64,000 nt of DNA, taken from Oscillospiraceae bacterium (GTDB taxonomy: Bacteria > Bacillota > Clostridia > Oscillospirales > Ruminococcaceae). The stretch spans positions 29,308 through 93,307 of the forward strand of contig JAIRWC010000002.1 in NCBI GenBank assembly GCA_031253495.1. Direction: 5' to 3'. This document shows positions 19,108-28,782 of the stretch, piece after piece; the first letter of the stretch is position 1, and every line of letters starts with the position of its first letter. A program made the position numbers and the translations under genes. Under the pieces are notes generated by a model. It saw only the letters and a program-made list of their open reading frames with translations. It had not been told where the DNA came from and did no database searches.

Positions 19108-19680
19108 ATGAGCGGAATTTTAAAAATCGCCTTTTATGTAAGACAAACGAGGGTTTTAGGACCGTATAACCGATTCGCCCTGTGGGTTCAGGGCTGCGAA
19201 AGGAACTGCGCGGGCTGTATCGCGCGGAGCATGAAGGACAGGCGCGGCGGCGAGGCGGTTGAAATACCACGGTTAACCGATATAATTCTCTCGGTTAAGG
19301 GCGTAGAGGGGATTACGGTCAGCGGCGGCGAACCGTTCCTGCAGGCGGAAGGGCTGTCGGCTCTTATCAAGGCCGTCCGCGAGGAGCGCGATTTCGGCGT
19401 AATCGTTTACACCGGCTACGCGCTTTCCGAGTTGTCCGGCGCGCTGCTGAACGAAACCGACACGCTGATTGACGGCGAATACGTTGAATCGCTCGACGAC
19501 GACAAAGGCTTCAGGGGTTCGTCGAACCAAAACGTGGTTCATCTGACCGAAAGGTACGGGAACTGCGGTTATTACGACGGAAACGAAGGCAGGAAAACCG
19601 AATTTTTTATAAGCGGCGGCAAGCGGGTGATGGTCGGCGTCCCCTCCCGAAGCGCGAAGAAGTTATGGAGGAATTTATAA
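19108..19680 (+). CDS. radical SAM 4Fe-4S protein, NrdG-like
   Basis: FALWVQGCERNCAGCIARSMKDRRGG (CxxxCxxC) and GVEGITVSGGEPFLQAEGLSALIKAV (GGEP). Confidence 0.88.
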   Translation: MSGILKIAFYVRQTRVLGPYNRFALWVQGCERNCAGCIARSMKDRRGGEAVEIPRLTDIILSVKGVEGITVSGGEPFLQAEGLSALIKAVREERDFGVIVYTGYALSELSGALLNETDTLIDGEYVESLDDDKGFRGSSNQNVVHLTERYGNCGYYDGNEGRKTEFFISGGKRVMVGVPSRSAKKLWRNL

Positions 19681-19683
19681 CGC

Positions 19684-20346
19684 ATGATTTTAGACAAAAG
19701 CGACTTCATAAAAATCGAAAACATTAAAACGGGGGACGACCCGCTTGATATTTGGGTGATTCAAGGCGGCGGAACGCGCGCTTTCAATCCCGACGACAAC
19801 TACGGGAGCTTTGATATTTTTATGGCCGACGGCTGCCTTTACATAAGGCACGACGGCTCGGACGAGGAAATGGGCGTTTATTTCGACAGCCCCGCGGTTT
19901 CAGACGCGATAGGCACTTTCGGGATAGTCGAATTGCTTGACGACAATTCTTTCGCCGATAAGGGCAGGTACGTCTTTCCGAGGGGGAAAAACCGCATAAT
20001 ACTGAAAAAAGCCGACGGGGGGATTTTGCTCGGATTTTCGGAGTACCGCCCGAACGCCCAAAGCACCCCGAACGCCCAAAGCGCCCCGATTACGCAAGAC
20101 AAAGAAATTCCCGCCGACAATCCGGAAAACGGCTTCGACGGCGATATAAAAAAAAGGCTGGAGAATTTAAAAGGCGACATAAAAGCGGATATCGGCATCC
20201 TCGGCGGAATAGACGGCGGCCGGTCGGCTATGGTCGCCGAAAGGCTTTCCGAATTGGAGGAAATAGCGGGGTTGCTGGAGAACGCCATGGCCGAACTGGT
20301 GGAGCGCAGGAACAAAACCATATCGGAGCATTTAAGCAATGGCTGA
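19684..20346 (+). CDS. uncharacterised protein with C-terminal coiled coil
   Basis: 220-aa ORF in operon, 3-nt gap from the upstream gene; overlaps the next gene by 8 nt; contains an 18-bp tandem duplication (NAQSTP/NAQSAP) at about 20049-20084. Confidence 0.75.
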   Translation: MILDKSDFIKIENIKTGDDPLDIWVIQGGGTRAFNPDDNYGSFDIFMADGCLYIRHDGSDEEMGVYFDSPAVSDAIGTFGIVELLDDNSFADKGRYVFPRGKNRIILKKADGGILLGFSEYRPNAQSTPNAQSAPITQDKEIPADNPENGFDGDIKKRLENLKGDIKADIGILGGIDGGRSAMVAERLSELEEIAGLLENAMAELVERRNKTISEHLSNG

Positions 20347-21622
20347 AATCAAGCGGTTGGAATCCGAGTTAAAAAAACTGCGGCGCGAGCTTGACGAATA
20401 CCGCGACGTTTCCAAAAAGCGGCTGAATTTGCTGGAAAGCGGCAATATTGCGGTAGCCGGCGACATAAAGACGGGGAACGGGTTTCAAGAACCGGGGTTC
20501 GGCGAAGAAGAGGCAAAGACCGAAATTCGGCGGCGAATGTCGGATATCAAGCAAAAATATTCCGCGCTGGAATCGGAATTAAAACGGCTTTACGAAGACG
20601 AGTCGCGTGAAAACGCCCTCGCGGTCGCGCGGGTCAGGGAAGACGCCCGCGCCTTGGCGGAAGAGCGCGAGCGCGAGCGCGTCCGGGCGGAGAACGCGCT
20701 GAACGATATTTTGGATTATTGCGACGCGATAAGCGGCAAATACCCTTTCGAAGAATTCGCGCCGGGCGCGGCGGCGCGTTATAAGAGCGGCGCGGAAGAA
20801 TTGAAGGGATTCTATAAGAACGGCTTATACCAATCGGTAATCGGCGCGGCGGCGGGGTTAAGGCTTCGGATTGATTTGGACGCGGAAGAAATTTCGCGGT
20901 TGAGCGAGCGGCATAAATCCTATTCCGACGTTCTTTTGGAAAACGCCCGGGAACTTGAGACGGTTATCGCGGAAATAAAGACGGTCGAAGGGTTAAGCGG
21001 CGCGTTTTACGAGGACGAGGGGCGGGCGTTCGCGGGCGCGGATTTGGATTATTGGACGGGCGGCGTTTATTCCGGGGTTTTGGGCGAAACGCGTGAAATC
21101 CTTGATTCCGTAAAATCAAGCAAACCCGAAAGCACCGCCGGCGTCTACCAAAAAAGCGAAATCCTGCGTAAGAACGCCGCCGAACTTTCAAAGGCGCGGG
21201 ATGATTTTATAAGCGCGGTAAAAGCCTATGACGAGCGGATGTATATAATCGCCCCCGACGTCGAAAGGGTTATGAACTCGCTGGGGTACGAATGCGAGGA
21301 CTGGTATTTTTTCCGCGACGGCGAAAACGGCGAAAAATCGGCGGGCAAGAAAGACGCTTTCAGAATGGTTTTCGGGGCGTTCGCCGTCGATATATTCCCG
21401 ATATTCAACAAAGCGGCCTCGCGGTACGAAAATCATATCGGGATTGAGGTTGACGAGGGAATTTACGGCGCGAACGCGGGTTCGGTCGCCGAATCGGTGA
21501 AAAAAGCCGTTAAGGGCGTTTTCAAGGGCAAGGTAATCGCCGATTACGCCGAAGAAACGTCGGCGGCGGAGAAGACGCGGGCGGTTCTTGTCAGGGCGGT
21601 TAACGGCGGGGGTGCGGTATGA
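20339..21622 (+). CDS. uncharacterised coiled-coil protein
   Basis: 427-aa Glu/Lys/Arg-rich ORF, overlaps neighbours at both ends. Confidence 0.75.
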   Translation: MAEIKRLESELKKLRRELDEYRDVSKKRLNLLESGNIAVAGDIKTGNGFQEPGFGEEEAKTEIRRRMSDIKQKYSALESELKRLYEDESRENALAVARVREDARALAEERERERVRAENALNDILDYCDAISGKYPFEEFAPGAAARYKSGAEELKGFYKNGLYQSVIGAAAGLRLRIDLDAEEISRLSERHKSYSDVLLENARELETVIAEIKTVEGLSGAFYEDEGRAFAGADLDYWTGGVYSGVLGETREILDSVKSSKPESTAGVYQKSEILRKNAAELSKARDDFISAVKAYDERMYIIAPDVERVMNSLGYECEDWYFFRDGENGEKSAGKKDAFRMVFGAFAVDIFPIFNKAASRYENHIGIEVDEGIYGANAGSVAESVKKAVKGVFKGKVIADYAEETSAAEKTRAVLVRAVNGGGAV

Positions 21623-23082
21623 GCGGTGAAATGAGGGGCGGTATATATTCGCTCGGCGCGGTGAGGTTGGCGCGTCTGTCGGGCGAGTTGGTCCTCGCTT
21701 TGCTGAAAGCGGACGGCGCTTCGGCGAAGGCGCTCGGCAAGTCTGTTTTAAACCTCGGAAAAGAGCGTAAGGAGCGCAGGCGCGGCAATCTTGACTTTGA
21801 AATAGCCGCCGAAGCCGCGAAGCTGTGGATTGTCGCAAACGAGGAAAGCCGCAGGATAAACGCGGTTATCGAGGAAATACAGGCGGAAAAACAAAAGCGG
21901 ACGTCCGCCGTTCGCGCGGAATTGAAAGACGACGGCGACCGTTTCGCTTACATGAAAGAACTGGGCAAATCGCGGGAAAAAATCAATATTTTCATAGCCG
22001 AAAAAGCCGAGGAAATTTCACGCGGGTTTATCGGGAAAATGAACGCCGAAGCGGATAAATTCAAATATAAAACAAGCGTTTGGCGGGAGGAACTGCTGTC
22101 CGAAGCAAAAAAACTGTCGGGCGATATCGCCGGGCGGGACGCTTTCGTTAAAGACGCCGCCGAAAAAACAATCGCGAAAGCGCGGATGTTTTGCGCCGAT
22201 TTGGAAAAACGCTACGGTTTCGCCGAACGCGGTTTATTGGAAGAACACCTTTGTTCGGCCGAGCGGCTGTTGGGTTCGGGGAACCGCGAGGCGGCGATAA
22301 TCGCGGCATTTGACGCGGTTAACGAAGCGGCTTCGCTGATTGCGCGGACGGAGGCGCGGTTAGCCCTTCCGGAGGCGATGTACGCGCTGTGCGTGAGTTC
22401 TCTGGCGGAATGTCGGGAATTATTAACCTCGGGGCGGAGTTTCGAGGTTAAAAACTCGCCGATAACAACCGCCGAAAAAATCGGCGGGGAAAGCGAAATT
22501 TACGATATTGACCTGGCGGAATTTACGGGGGACGAATACGGGCGGCTTACCGACAGAGTGAAAATGTTCGCCGAGCGGCTGGAAAAACCCGTTTACGCGT
22601 TCGCCGACGGGGAATTGGACGATATACGCTCGGGCATAGACGAACTGTACCGGGAAATCAACGGAATGCTGTTAAAAGGGATTGAATTGGTCAACAACGC
22701 GTTCTTGCGCGATTATATGCGCGAATGTGTCGCCGACGCGCTGGAAGGGTGCGGCTTGCGCGAGGAGGACGCCGGAGAGGAAGAAACCCCGAACGCGAGC
22801 GCGCAAAGGTTCGTCAACCCGAATACGGGCGAGGAAATAAGCGTTATGTTCGCCTCGCGGTTTGACGAACGCGACGCCTTGCAAACCGAAATGCGGGTGT
22901 TCGGCGAAGCGAAGGATTACGGAACCGCCGAATGTGGGCGCAGGTTAGACAAATACCGCGTTCGGATTCTGGAAAAAATGGGGAGCGACGAAACGCTTCG
23001 CGGCGAGGGCATGGAAGCGGAACTTCGTTGCGCGGAAGAAACGGGGAACCGAAACAGGCTGAGCGTAAGGGAAATGTCATGA
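21619..23082 (+). CDS. uncharacterised coiled-coil/helical protein
   Basis: 487-aa ORF; ATGA overlaps at both start and stop. Confidence 0.75.
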   Translation: MSGEMRGGIYSLGAVRLARLSGELVLALLKADGASAKALGKSVLNLGKERKERRRGNLDFEIAAEAAKLWIVANEESRRINAVIEEIQAEKQKRTSAVRAELKDDGDRFAYMKELGKSREKINIFIAEKAEEISRGFIGKMNAEADKFKYKTSVWREELLSEAKKLSGDIAGRDAFVKDAAEKTIAKARMFCADLEKRYGFAERGLLEEHLCSAERLLGSGNREAAIIAAFDAVNEAASLIARTEARLALPEAMYALCVSSLAECRELLTSGRSFEVKNSPITTAEKIGGESEIYDIDLAEFTGDEYGRLTDRVKMFAERLEKPVYAFADGELDDIRSGIDELYREINGMLLKGIELVNNAFLRDYMRECVADALEGCGLREEDAGEEETPNASAQRFVNPNTGEEISVMFASRFDERDALQTEMRVFGEAKDYGTAECGRRLDKYRVRILEKMGSDETLRGEGMEAELRCAEETGNRNRLSVREMS

Positions 23083-25754
23083 ATTCCATATTTGAACTGT
23101 CGTCAACGAGAATGTTCTGCATAATAGGCAATCTGCGCGACGTTTACTGTACGCGGGATTTAAAGCTGCTCGGTTTCGAGGAACTGTTGAGCGGTTATCT
23201 GCGTGACCGCGGCTTCGACGCGGTAATATTCTTTTCGGGGGCGCTCGGCAGGCTGAAAACCGTCGATAAGGCGAGCCGCGATTTTCTTAACGGCAAGGCG
23301 GCGAAATCCGCGAAAAAGGCGGGAATGAGCAAATTCAAACGCGCCGGCGAACCGCGGGGGGCGGGCGGCGACGACGGCGACCGCGACGGGAAACTTCCTT
23401 ACGAGCGCGCGGGATTGGAGGACAGTCTGGCCGTCGCCGAATTGAACCGTTTTATGACTCAGACCGAAAAGCGCGTCGCCGTTATTTTCACCAGTCTCGA
23501 CGATTTTGTGAACAAGACCTCGCCCGAAAACAGGCGGGTGTTCAACGCCTGTTTCGACGACTGGAAAAGTCTCGGCACGGAAAACCGCAACATATGCGTG
23601 TTCTTGTCGAAAAACCTTGACGCGGGGAACATTCAGCAGATTTTTACGGCGCGCGGCGAAATGTCAATGGCGTCGCTTTTCGTAAGCGAGAACGCCGGCG
23701 CGGGCGCGAGCTTCAATAAAAATTCCTGCTTGATTGTGCGTAACCCGCGCAACGACGAAATCGCTTCCTTGCTGGAATATCTGCGCGTCGTCGGGATAAG
23801 GCGCGTTTCATCGGGGAAAGAGACCCGCGTAAGGCTGACCTTTAACCGTTTTGATTTTGAAACGTTAACCCGCGAAACGGCTTTTTACGGCAGGGAGTCG
23901 GATATAACCGACCTAAAGCCAATCAAGGAAAAATTCGAGAAATACATGGCGTCGTCGGAAGGGGACAAGGTTTTTGTCGACCCGAAAATATTAAGGCGCG
24001 AGTTGTTCCCCGAGTGTGCCGGCGACTATAACCGCGACGACCCCATGGAACTGCTGAAAACCACCCGGGGGTGGGAAACGGCGGCGCGCGCCCTGGAACA
24101 GGCGCTGACGGCAATCCCGAAACCCGAGGAAAACGAGGCCGCGCAACCCGCCGCCGGCAATTCGGAGTTTTTTGTTCAGCGTCTCGGAACAAGGCGGGAA
24201 ACAGGAGGGGAAGCCCCCGTCCCGAACTTCGTTTTGCAAGGACCGCCCGGCGTGGGTAAAAGCGAGATTGCGGGCTTGATAGGGAGGATACTGTCCGGGC
24301 GGGGCATACTTAAATCGGGGCATACCGTCGTCGCGAACCGTTCCGGTCTTGTGGGGCAGTATGTGGGTTCGTCGGCGATTAACACCGCGAACATGATTGA
24401 ACAGGCGCAGGAAGGCGTTTTGTTAATCGACGAGGTGTATTCGCTCGTCAACAAAGGCGGCGGCTCGTCTTCCGGCGAGAATTACTGCGCCGAAGTGTTC
24501 AACACGCTCGTCGCGGCGATGACGGACAAATCCAAGCGCTTTTGCGTAATCTTCTCCGGTTACGAATCGAAAATGGACGACGTGTGGCAAATGAACGAGG
24601 GGCTGTATTCGCGGTTCGGCGAAGGCAACGTAATCGACCTTGACGATTTTCCGCCGCCCGTTCTCATGGAAATATTCGCGGCCGATATAAAAAAATCGGG
24701 GATAAGCCTTGACGGCGAGGTCGCGCGCGACTTGCCGGTATTCTTTCAAAATTACTACAACGACAGGGACAGGCTGAAATTCGCCAACGCCCGCGACATA
24801 AAGAACTTGGCGAGAACGGTTATACGGGCGGCTTTCGCGAGGAGCGGCGGCCGCGTTTCGGAATGTACCGTTACCAAAGCCGATTTCGGGAGATATGAAA
24901 AGAGTTTTATAAAACGCGGCTCTTTTGATGAAAACGACGTTTACAGGCAGTTGAGGCGGTATACGGGGCTGGGTTTTTTAGAAGAAATGTTCGACGACCA
25001 AAGCGCGCTTTTTCAAGAATGTGCCGACAAAAAGCTGCCTTATCCCGGTCCCATACACATGATATGGTGCGGCAATCCCGGAACCGGAAAATCCACGGCG
25101 GCGAAACTCACGGCGGAACTGTACCATTTCCACGGAATACTCGGGGGAACCAACCCCGTTTACGTCGACGCGGGAACCCTGCTCGGCCAGTATGTGGGTC
25201 AGGCGCAGCAGTTAATCAACGAGAAAATGGACGAGGCGGTGCGGCACAATACGGTGCTGGTAATCGAAGAGGCGTATCAGCTCCTGCCCGAGAACTGCTC
25301 TTTCGGGCGGAGCGTGGTAAACGCCATGCTTAACCGCATGGAGGAAGACCGCCCCCGTTTCAACGTGATATTCATACTGTACGGGGAATATTACGACGCG
25401 TTTTTGAAAATCAACCCGGGTCTTGAATCGCGGACGGCCACCTATTGGTTTCCGGACTACACGTCGCCGCAACTGCGGAAAATCCTGCGGAAAATGCTCG
25501 GCGACGGCGGCGACGCGATAACCGCGCCCGCTTACAGAAAAGCGGCGCTTAAGCTCCGCGAACTTTACAAGAGCGGGGATTCAAGAAAAGGCAACGCGAG
25601 GATTGTGCGGAAAATGCTCGAGGATATGCGGCAAAAACGGTTCAAACGCATGCGGGCGGAAAAAAGCGGCGACAAGTATTTGTTTGTCGAAAGCGACGTC
25701 GCGGTCGAAAAATACGTCCCGAAAAAGCAGTTGACGGTATTCAGTTTAAATTAG
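23079..25754 (+). CDS. AAA ATPase with degenerate N-terminal module and two CbxX/SpoVK-like AAA modules
   Basis: AAA-1: GPPGVGKSEIAGLIGRIL, GVLLIDEVYSLV; AAA-2: GNPGTGKSTAAKLTAELY, TVLVIEEAYQLL; N-terminal region has Walker-B-like RVAVIFTSLDDF but no P-loop. True start MNSIFELSS at 23079 (ATGA overlap); the ORF-track start at 22932 is upstream. Confidence 0.85.
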   Translation: MNSIFELSSTRMFCIIGNLRDVYCTRDLKLLGFEELLSGYLRDRGFDAVIFFSGALGRLKTVDKASRDFLNGKAAKSAKKAGMSKFKRAGEPRGAGGDDGDRDGKLPYERAGLEDSLAVAELNRFMTQTEKRVAVIFTSLDDFVNKTSPENRRVFNACFDDWKSLGTENRNICVFLSKNLDAGNIQQIFTARGEMSMASLFVSENAGAGASFNKNSCLIVRNPRNDEIASLLEYLRVVGIRRVSSGKETRVRLTFNRFDFETLTRETAFYGRESDITDLKPIKEKFEKYMASSEGDKVFVDPKILRRELFPECAGDYNRDDPMELLKTTRGWETAARALEQALTAIPKPEENEAAQPAAGNSEFFVQRLGTRRETGGEAPVPNFVLQGPPGVGKSEIAGLIGRILSGRGILKSGHTVVANRSGLVGQYVGSSAINTANMIEQAQEGVLLIDEVYSLVNKGGGSSSGENYCAEVFNTLVAAMTDKSKRFCVIFSGYESKMDDVWQMNEGLYSRFGEGNVIDLDDFPPPVLMEIFAADIKKSGISLDGEVARDLPVFFQNYYNDRDRLKFANARDIKNLARTVIRAAFARSGGRVSECTVTKADFGRYEKSFIKRGSFDENDVYRQLRRYTGLGFLEEMFDDQSALFQECADKKLPYPGPIHMIWCGNPGTGKSTAAKLTAELYHFHGILGGTNPVYVDAGTLLGQYVGQAQQLINEKMDEAVRHNTVLVIEEAYQLLPENCSFGRSVVNAMLNRMEEDRPRFNVIFILYGEYYDAFLKINPGLESRTATYWFPDYTSPQLRKILRKMLGDGGDAITAPAYRKAALKLRELYKSGDSRKGNARIVRKMLEDMRQKRFKRMRAEKSGDKYLFVESDVAVEKYVPKKQLTVFSLN

Positions 25755-25771
25755 ACATACGGGGGTGGATT

Positions 25772-26728
25772 ATGAAATACGGCGTTTTTATGCGGACCAG
25801 AACCTACGGCGGGGATTACACATGGATTAACAAGCCCGATTATATGCCCGCCGACATCTACAAAACCTGCCAGAGTATAATCGCGTTAAGGGAAAAGCAG
25901 ACCTTCGACGCCTTAAGCGAAGAGGACTGGTACGGGAACTTTTTCTATATCAAAGCGGGCGGGTGCTGTATGCTGGCGAGAATGGCGAAAACCAAGTATT
26001 CCGATTCATACGGGAGGAGCATATTTTCGTTCGAGGGCGTTTCGGTTAAGAGCGAAAACGAAAAACGGTTCTTCCTCGACATACCGAATTTGATTAACGC
26101 CATGCTCCCCCCGACGAAGAGTTTCCGCGCGCGCTTTGAGGAGGAGGAGAGCGTTCCGGACGTTTTCACGGCGGAGTCGCCCATAAACCCGTTAAGGAGC
26201 GCGTCTGTCCCTCGCGAGGTTCACCCCGCCGTGAAAAACAACGCGGCGTTCAAAAATTTGATGAACTTCATAGCTTATTCGGAAGCTCCGTCGGGGTTTA
26301 TATTCGGCGCCCGCGCGAAGGATTTTTCAAGCTACGTCAATAAAACCGCGCTGGGGATAAAAAACATTTTTGATTACGAGCGCCCCGAACCCGCGTCGGT
26401 TCGGGAAAACGCTTTCGCGGAAAAATACAGGCCCGTTTCCTGCGATTATAAAAAACCCGCCGCGACGGGCACGGAAAAAACGGCGGTCTATATCGTCGTC
26501 CGCGAAAGAGGGAGAGAGGTTTACGAATACTGCTGGCAGGTGTGTTCCCTTGAAAACGGCGGGGCGAAATTCACGACAAAGTATTATCAGGTGAACGACA
26601 GGCTTTTGCTGCCCGCCCTGGAACTGCAAAAGGAAAGCATTGTGAACTTTCTGGTTGAAAGCGGTTGGAAAAAGCAGCAATACGGGCTTAGATTCGAGAA
26701 GGAAACGTTCGCGCGGGAGGGAAAATAA
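25772..26728 (+). CDS. uncharacterised protein
   Basis: 318-aa ORF MKYGVFMRTRTYGGDYTWINKPDY... in operon. Confidence 0.7.
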   Translation: MKYGVFMRTRTYGGDYTWINKPDYMPADIYKTCQSIIALREKQTFDALSEEDWYGNFFYIKAGGCCMLARMAKTKYSDSYGRSIFSFEGVSVKSENEKRFFLDIPNLINAMLPPTKSFRARFEEEESVPDVFTAESPINPLRSASVPREVHPAVKNNAAFKNLMNFIAYSEAPSGFIFGARAKDFSSYVNKTALGIKNIFDYERPEPASVRENAFAEKYRPVSCDYKKPAATGTEKTAVYIVVRERGREVYEYCWQVCSLENGGAKFTTKYYQVNDRLLLPALELQKESIVNFLVESGWKKQQYGLRFEKETFAREGK

Positions 26729-26729
26729 C

Positions 26730-28766
26730 ATGAGCTTCGATATTAACCGCGAGATAATTTACTTTAAGTATTCGCCGCAAAAATCAGTCTCCGCCGCCTC
26801 AAAAGAACCGGAATACGAAGGGTTGGATTTGTACGCGATTTCACGCCCGGAAGGGATTGACGAAGCGGACTTCGCCACCCTGCTCAACTTTTTCCGCCGT
26901 ATCGACGGCGAGTATAAATTCGACGGCGCAAGATACGCGAACGAAACGCTCACAAGCAACAACCTGCATTTCTTCTGTTTGAACAGCGGGGCGGCGATGT
27001 TCAAAATAACGGAAAGCGCGGGGACGCCGGGGAACGGGCAGGCGGAGCTTTTCGGCTTTTTTATCGCGCTTTCCGACGTAAGGACGGCGTGGCTTTATAT
27101 CGATAAGCTCTGTTATATGCTCGCGGGGGAAGAACCCGGAAAAGCCCAAAGCGGAACGATTGAGGAAGACATGGTTTCAGGGTTGGACGCGAACTCGGTT
27201 AAGGAACTGCCGCCCGTGTTCAGGTCGTCGCTCATGGAACTGGCGGGGCGTTTGGCGGTTGTTAATTTTCCGGAAAGTTTCGCGCTGACTTGTCTGCCGG
27301 AAAGTTTTTTCCCCGACGGCGTAAAGGTGTACGAAAACGGTTTTATGCCGGTGAAAACCGACGGCTCGGCTAAAGAAAAAACGATTGAATTTGACGACGC
27401 TTTGCTGGCGAGATTATCCGGCGAGTGTAAGGAGCCGCTTAAAAGCGCGGTCATAATAAGCGTTTCAAACGACGACGAGGAAAACGTCGCGGAGGTAAAA
27501 AAAGGCGGATTTTTCGGCAAATTCAAAAAAAATCAGCAGTCTCAGCGGGAGGTTAAGGCGGTTAATCAGTGGCGGTATGATTTTATCAGCAATTTACAGC
27601 GTCAAAGCGAAAATTGCGATTTTATACGCTTGAACGCCCCCGTCGAATATTCCCCGATAATGGATACGTTCAAGGCGTACGTCGGAATTGTCCCGGGTTC
27701 AAAAGAGGACAAGCTGATTCCGGTTTCAAAAATACCGAGCGCGAATATATTCATCCCCGGAGCGAGGCGGAGACCGTCCGTCGCGTCTATGGAAGCGCCG
27801 CCGTCCGTCGCGTCTATGGAAGCGCCGCCGCCCGTCGCGTCTATGGAAGCGCCGCCGTCCGTCGCGCCGATGGAAGCGCCGCCGTCCGTCGCGCCGATGG
27901 AAACGCCGCCGTCCGTCGCGCCGAAGAAAGAGGCGAAACCGTCCGTTACGCCCATGAAAGCGGGGAGAAAGCCGTCCGCCGTTTCCGAGACCGTACCGCC
28001 CTCCCATTCACCGAAAGCGGCGGTTATAGATATGGTGGCGACGGGTTCGTCGCCGTCCGCGAATACGGCGTCGCCGTCCCATTCGCCGAACGCGCTGTCG
28101 CTGGATATGACGCCGCGCGGGAAAAGCGCGTGGGACAGCGAGCCCGAAACGCGCTACGGCAGTTTGGTCGTGAGCGGCGCGAACGAACTTTACGGAGACG
28201 ACGGGGAACCGACCCGCCCGAAATTCGGGCGGTCGCAGATTGACAAGTCGGCGGTGGAGGATATGATGCCGCACTCCATTTACATGAACTCCCCGAAAGC
28301 CGCCCCGGTCAAACCGCCGGTTACGCCGCCGCCGCCGCCGATTTTTGAAGTTAAGCCGATTGTGGAAGAGGACGAATCCGACGACGACGACGTCGCTCCC
28401 GCTATCGAGATTGCGCCGTTTGTCCAAGAACCCGAACCCGCGACCGCGTCGCCGCCGTTTGTCCAAGAACCCGAACCCGCGACCGCGTCGCCGTTTGTCC
28501 GGGAACCCGAAGCGCCGCCCGTTTTGGAGACCGTGCCGGCTTACCCGTCCGAATGGGAGATAAAGCCGATGACGAACCCTTCGTCTTTGCCGCCTCCGCC
28601 GGTTCCGGTAACAATCGCGCCGTCTTCCGTTTGGAACGCTTCTTCGGCGGAAACCGAAGAAGACGGGGAAACGTCGGGCGAAATGGAGGCGGTTACGTTG
28701 AAGCCCAAATCGTCGGGTAATTCCGTCATGGATTTGTATTATCAGAATTTAAAGAACAAGAAATAA
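26730..28766 (+). CDS. uncharacterised protein with N-terminal globular region and Pro-rich tandem repeats
   Basis: MSFDINREIIYFKYSPQKSVSAASKEPEYEGLDLYAISRPEGIDEADF...; ATG 26730, 1 nt after the upstream stop. Confidence 0.7.
   Translation: MSFDINREIIYFKYSPQKSVSAASKEPEYEGLDLYAISRPEGIDEADFATLLNFFRRIDGEYKFDGARYANETLTSNNLHFFCLNSGAAMFKITESAGTPGNGQAELFGFFIALSDVRTAWLYIDKLCYMLAGEEPGKAQSGTIEEDMVSGLDANSVKELPPVFRSSLMELAGRLAVVNFPESFALTCLPESFFPDGVKVYENGFMPVKTDGSAKEKTIEFDDALLARLSGECKEPLKSAVIISVSNDDEENVAEVKKGGFFGKFKKNQQSQREVKAVNQWRYDFISNLQRQSENCDFIRLNAPVEYSPIMDTFKAYVGIVPGSKEDKLIPVSKIPSANIFIPGARRRPSVASMEAPPSVASMEAPPPVASMEAPPSVAPMEAPPSVAPMETPPSVAPKKEAKPSVTPMKAGRKPSAVSETVPPSHSPKAAVIDMVATGSSPSANTASPSHSPNALSLDMTPRGKSAWDSEPETRYGSLVVSGANELYGDDGEPTRPKFGRSQIDKSAVEDMMPHSIYMNSPKAAPVKPPVTPPPPPIFEVKPIVEEDESDDDDVAPAIEIAPFVQEPEPATASPPFVQEPEPATASPFVREPEAPPVLETVPAYPSEWEIKPMTNPSSLPPPPVPVTIAPSSVWNASSAETEEDGETSGEMEAVTLKPKSSGNSVMDLYYQNLKNKK
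27774..27935 (+). repeat. 27-bp in-frame tandem repeat (PSVASMEAP type), five full units plus a partial one
   Basis: ccgtccgtcgcgtctatggaagcgccg repeated; translation PSVASMEAP PSVASMEAP PPVASMEAP PSVAPMEAP PSVAPMETP PSVAPKKEA. Confidence 0.9.
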
Positions 28767-28782
28767 CACAGGAGGAACGTAT

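Noticed and set aside
27774-27935. Possible CRISPR array
   Set aside because: Repeats are contiguous, in frame and lack spacers; they encode a Pro-rich peptide repeat. No CRISPR array or cas gene was seen in the window.
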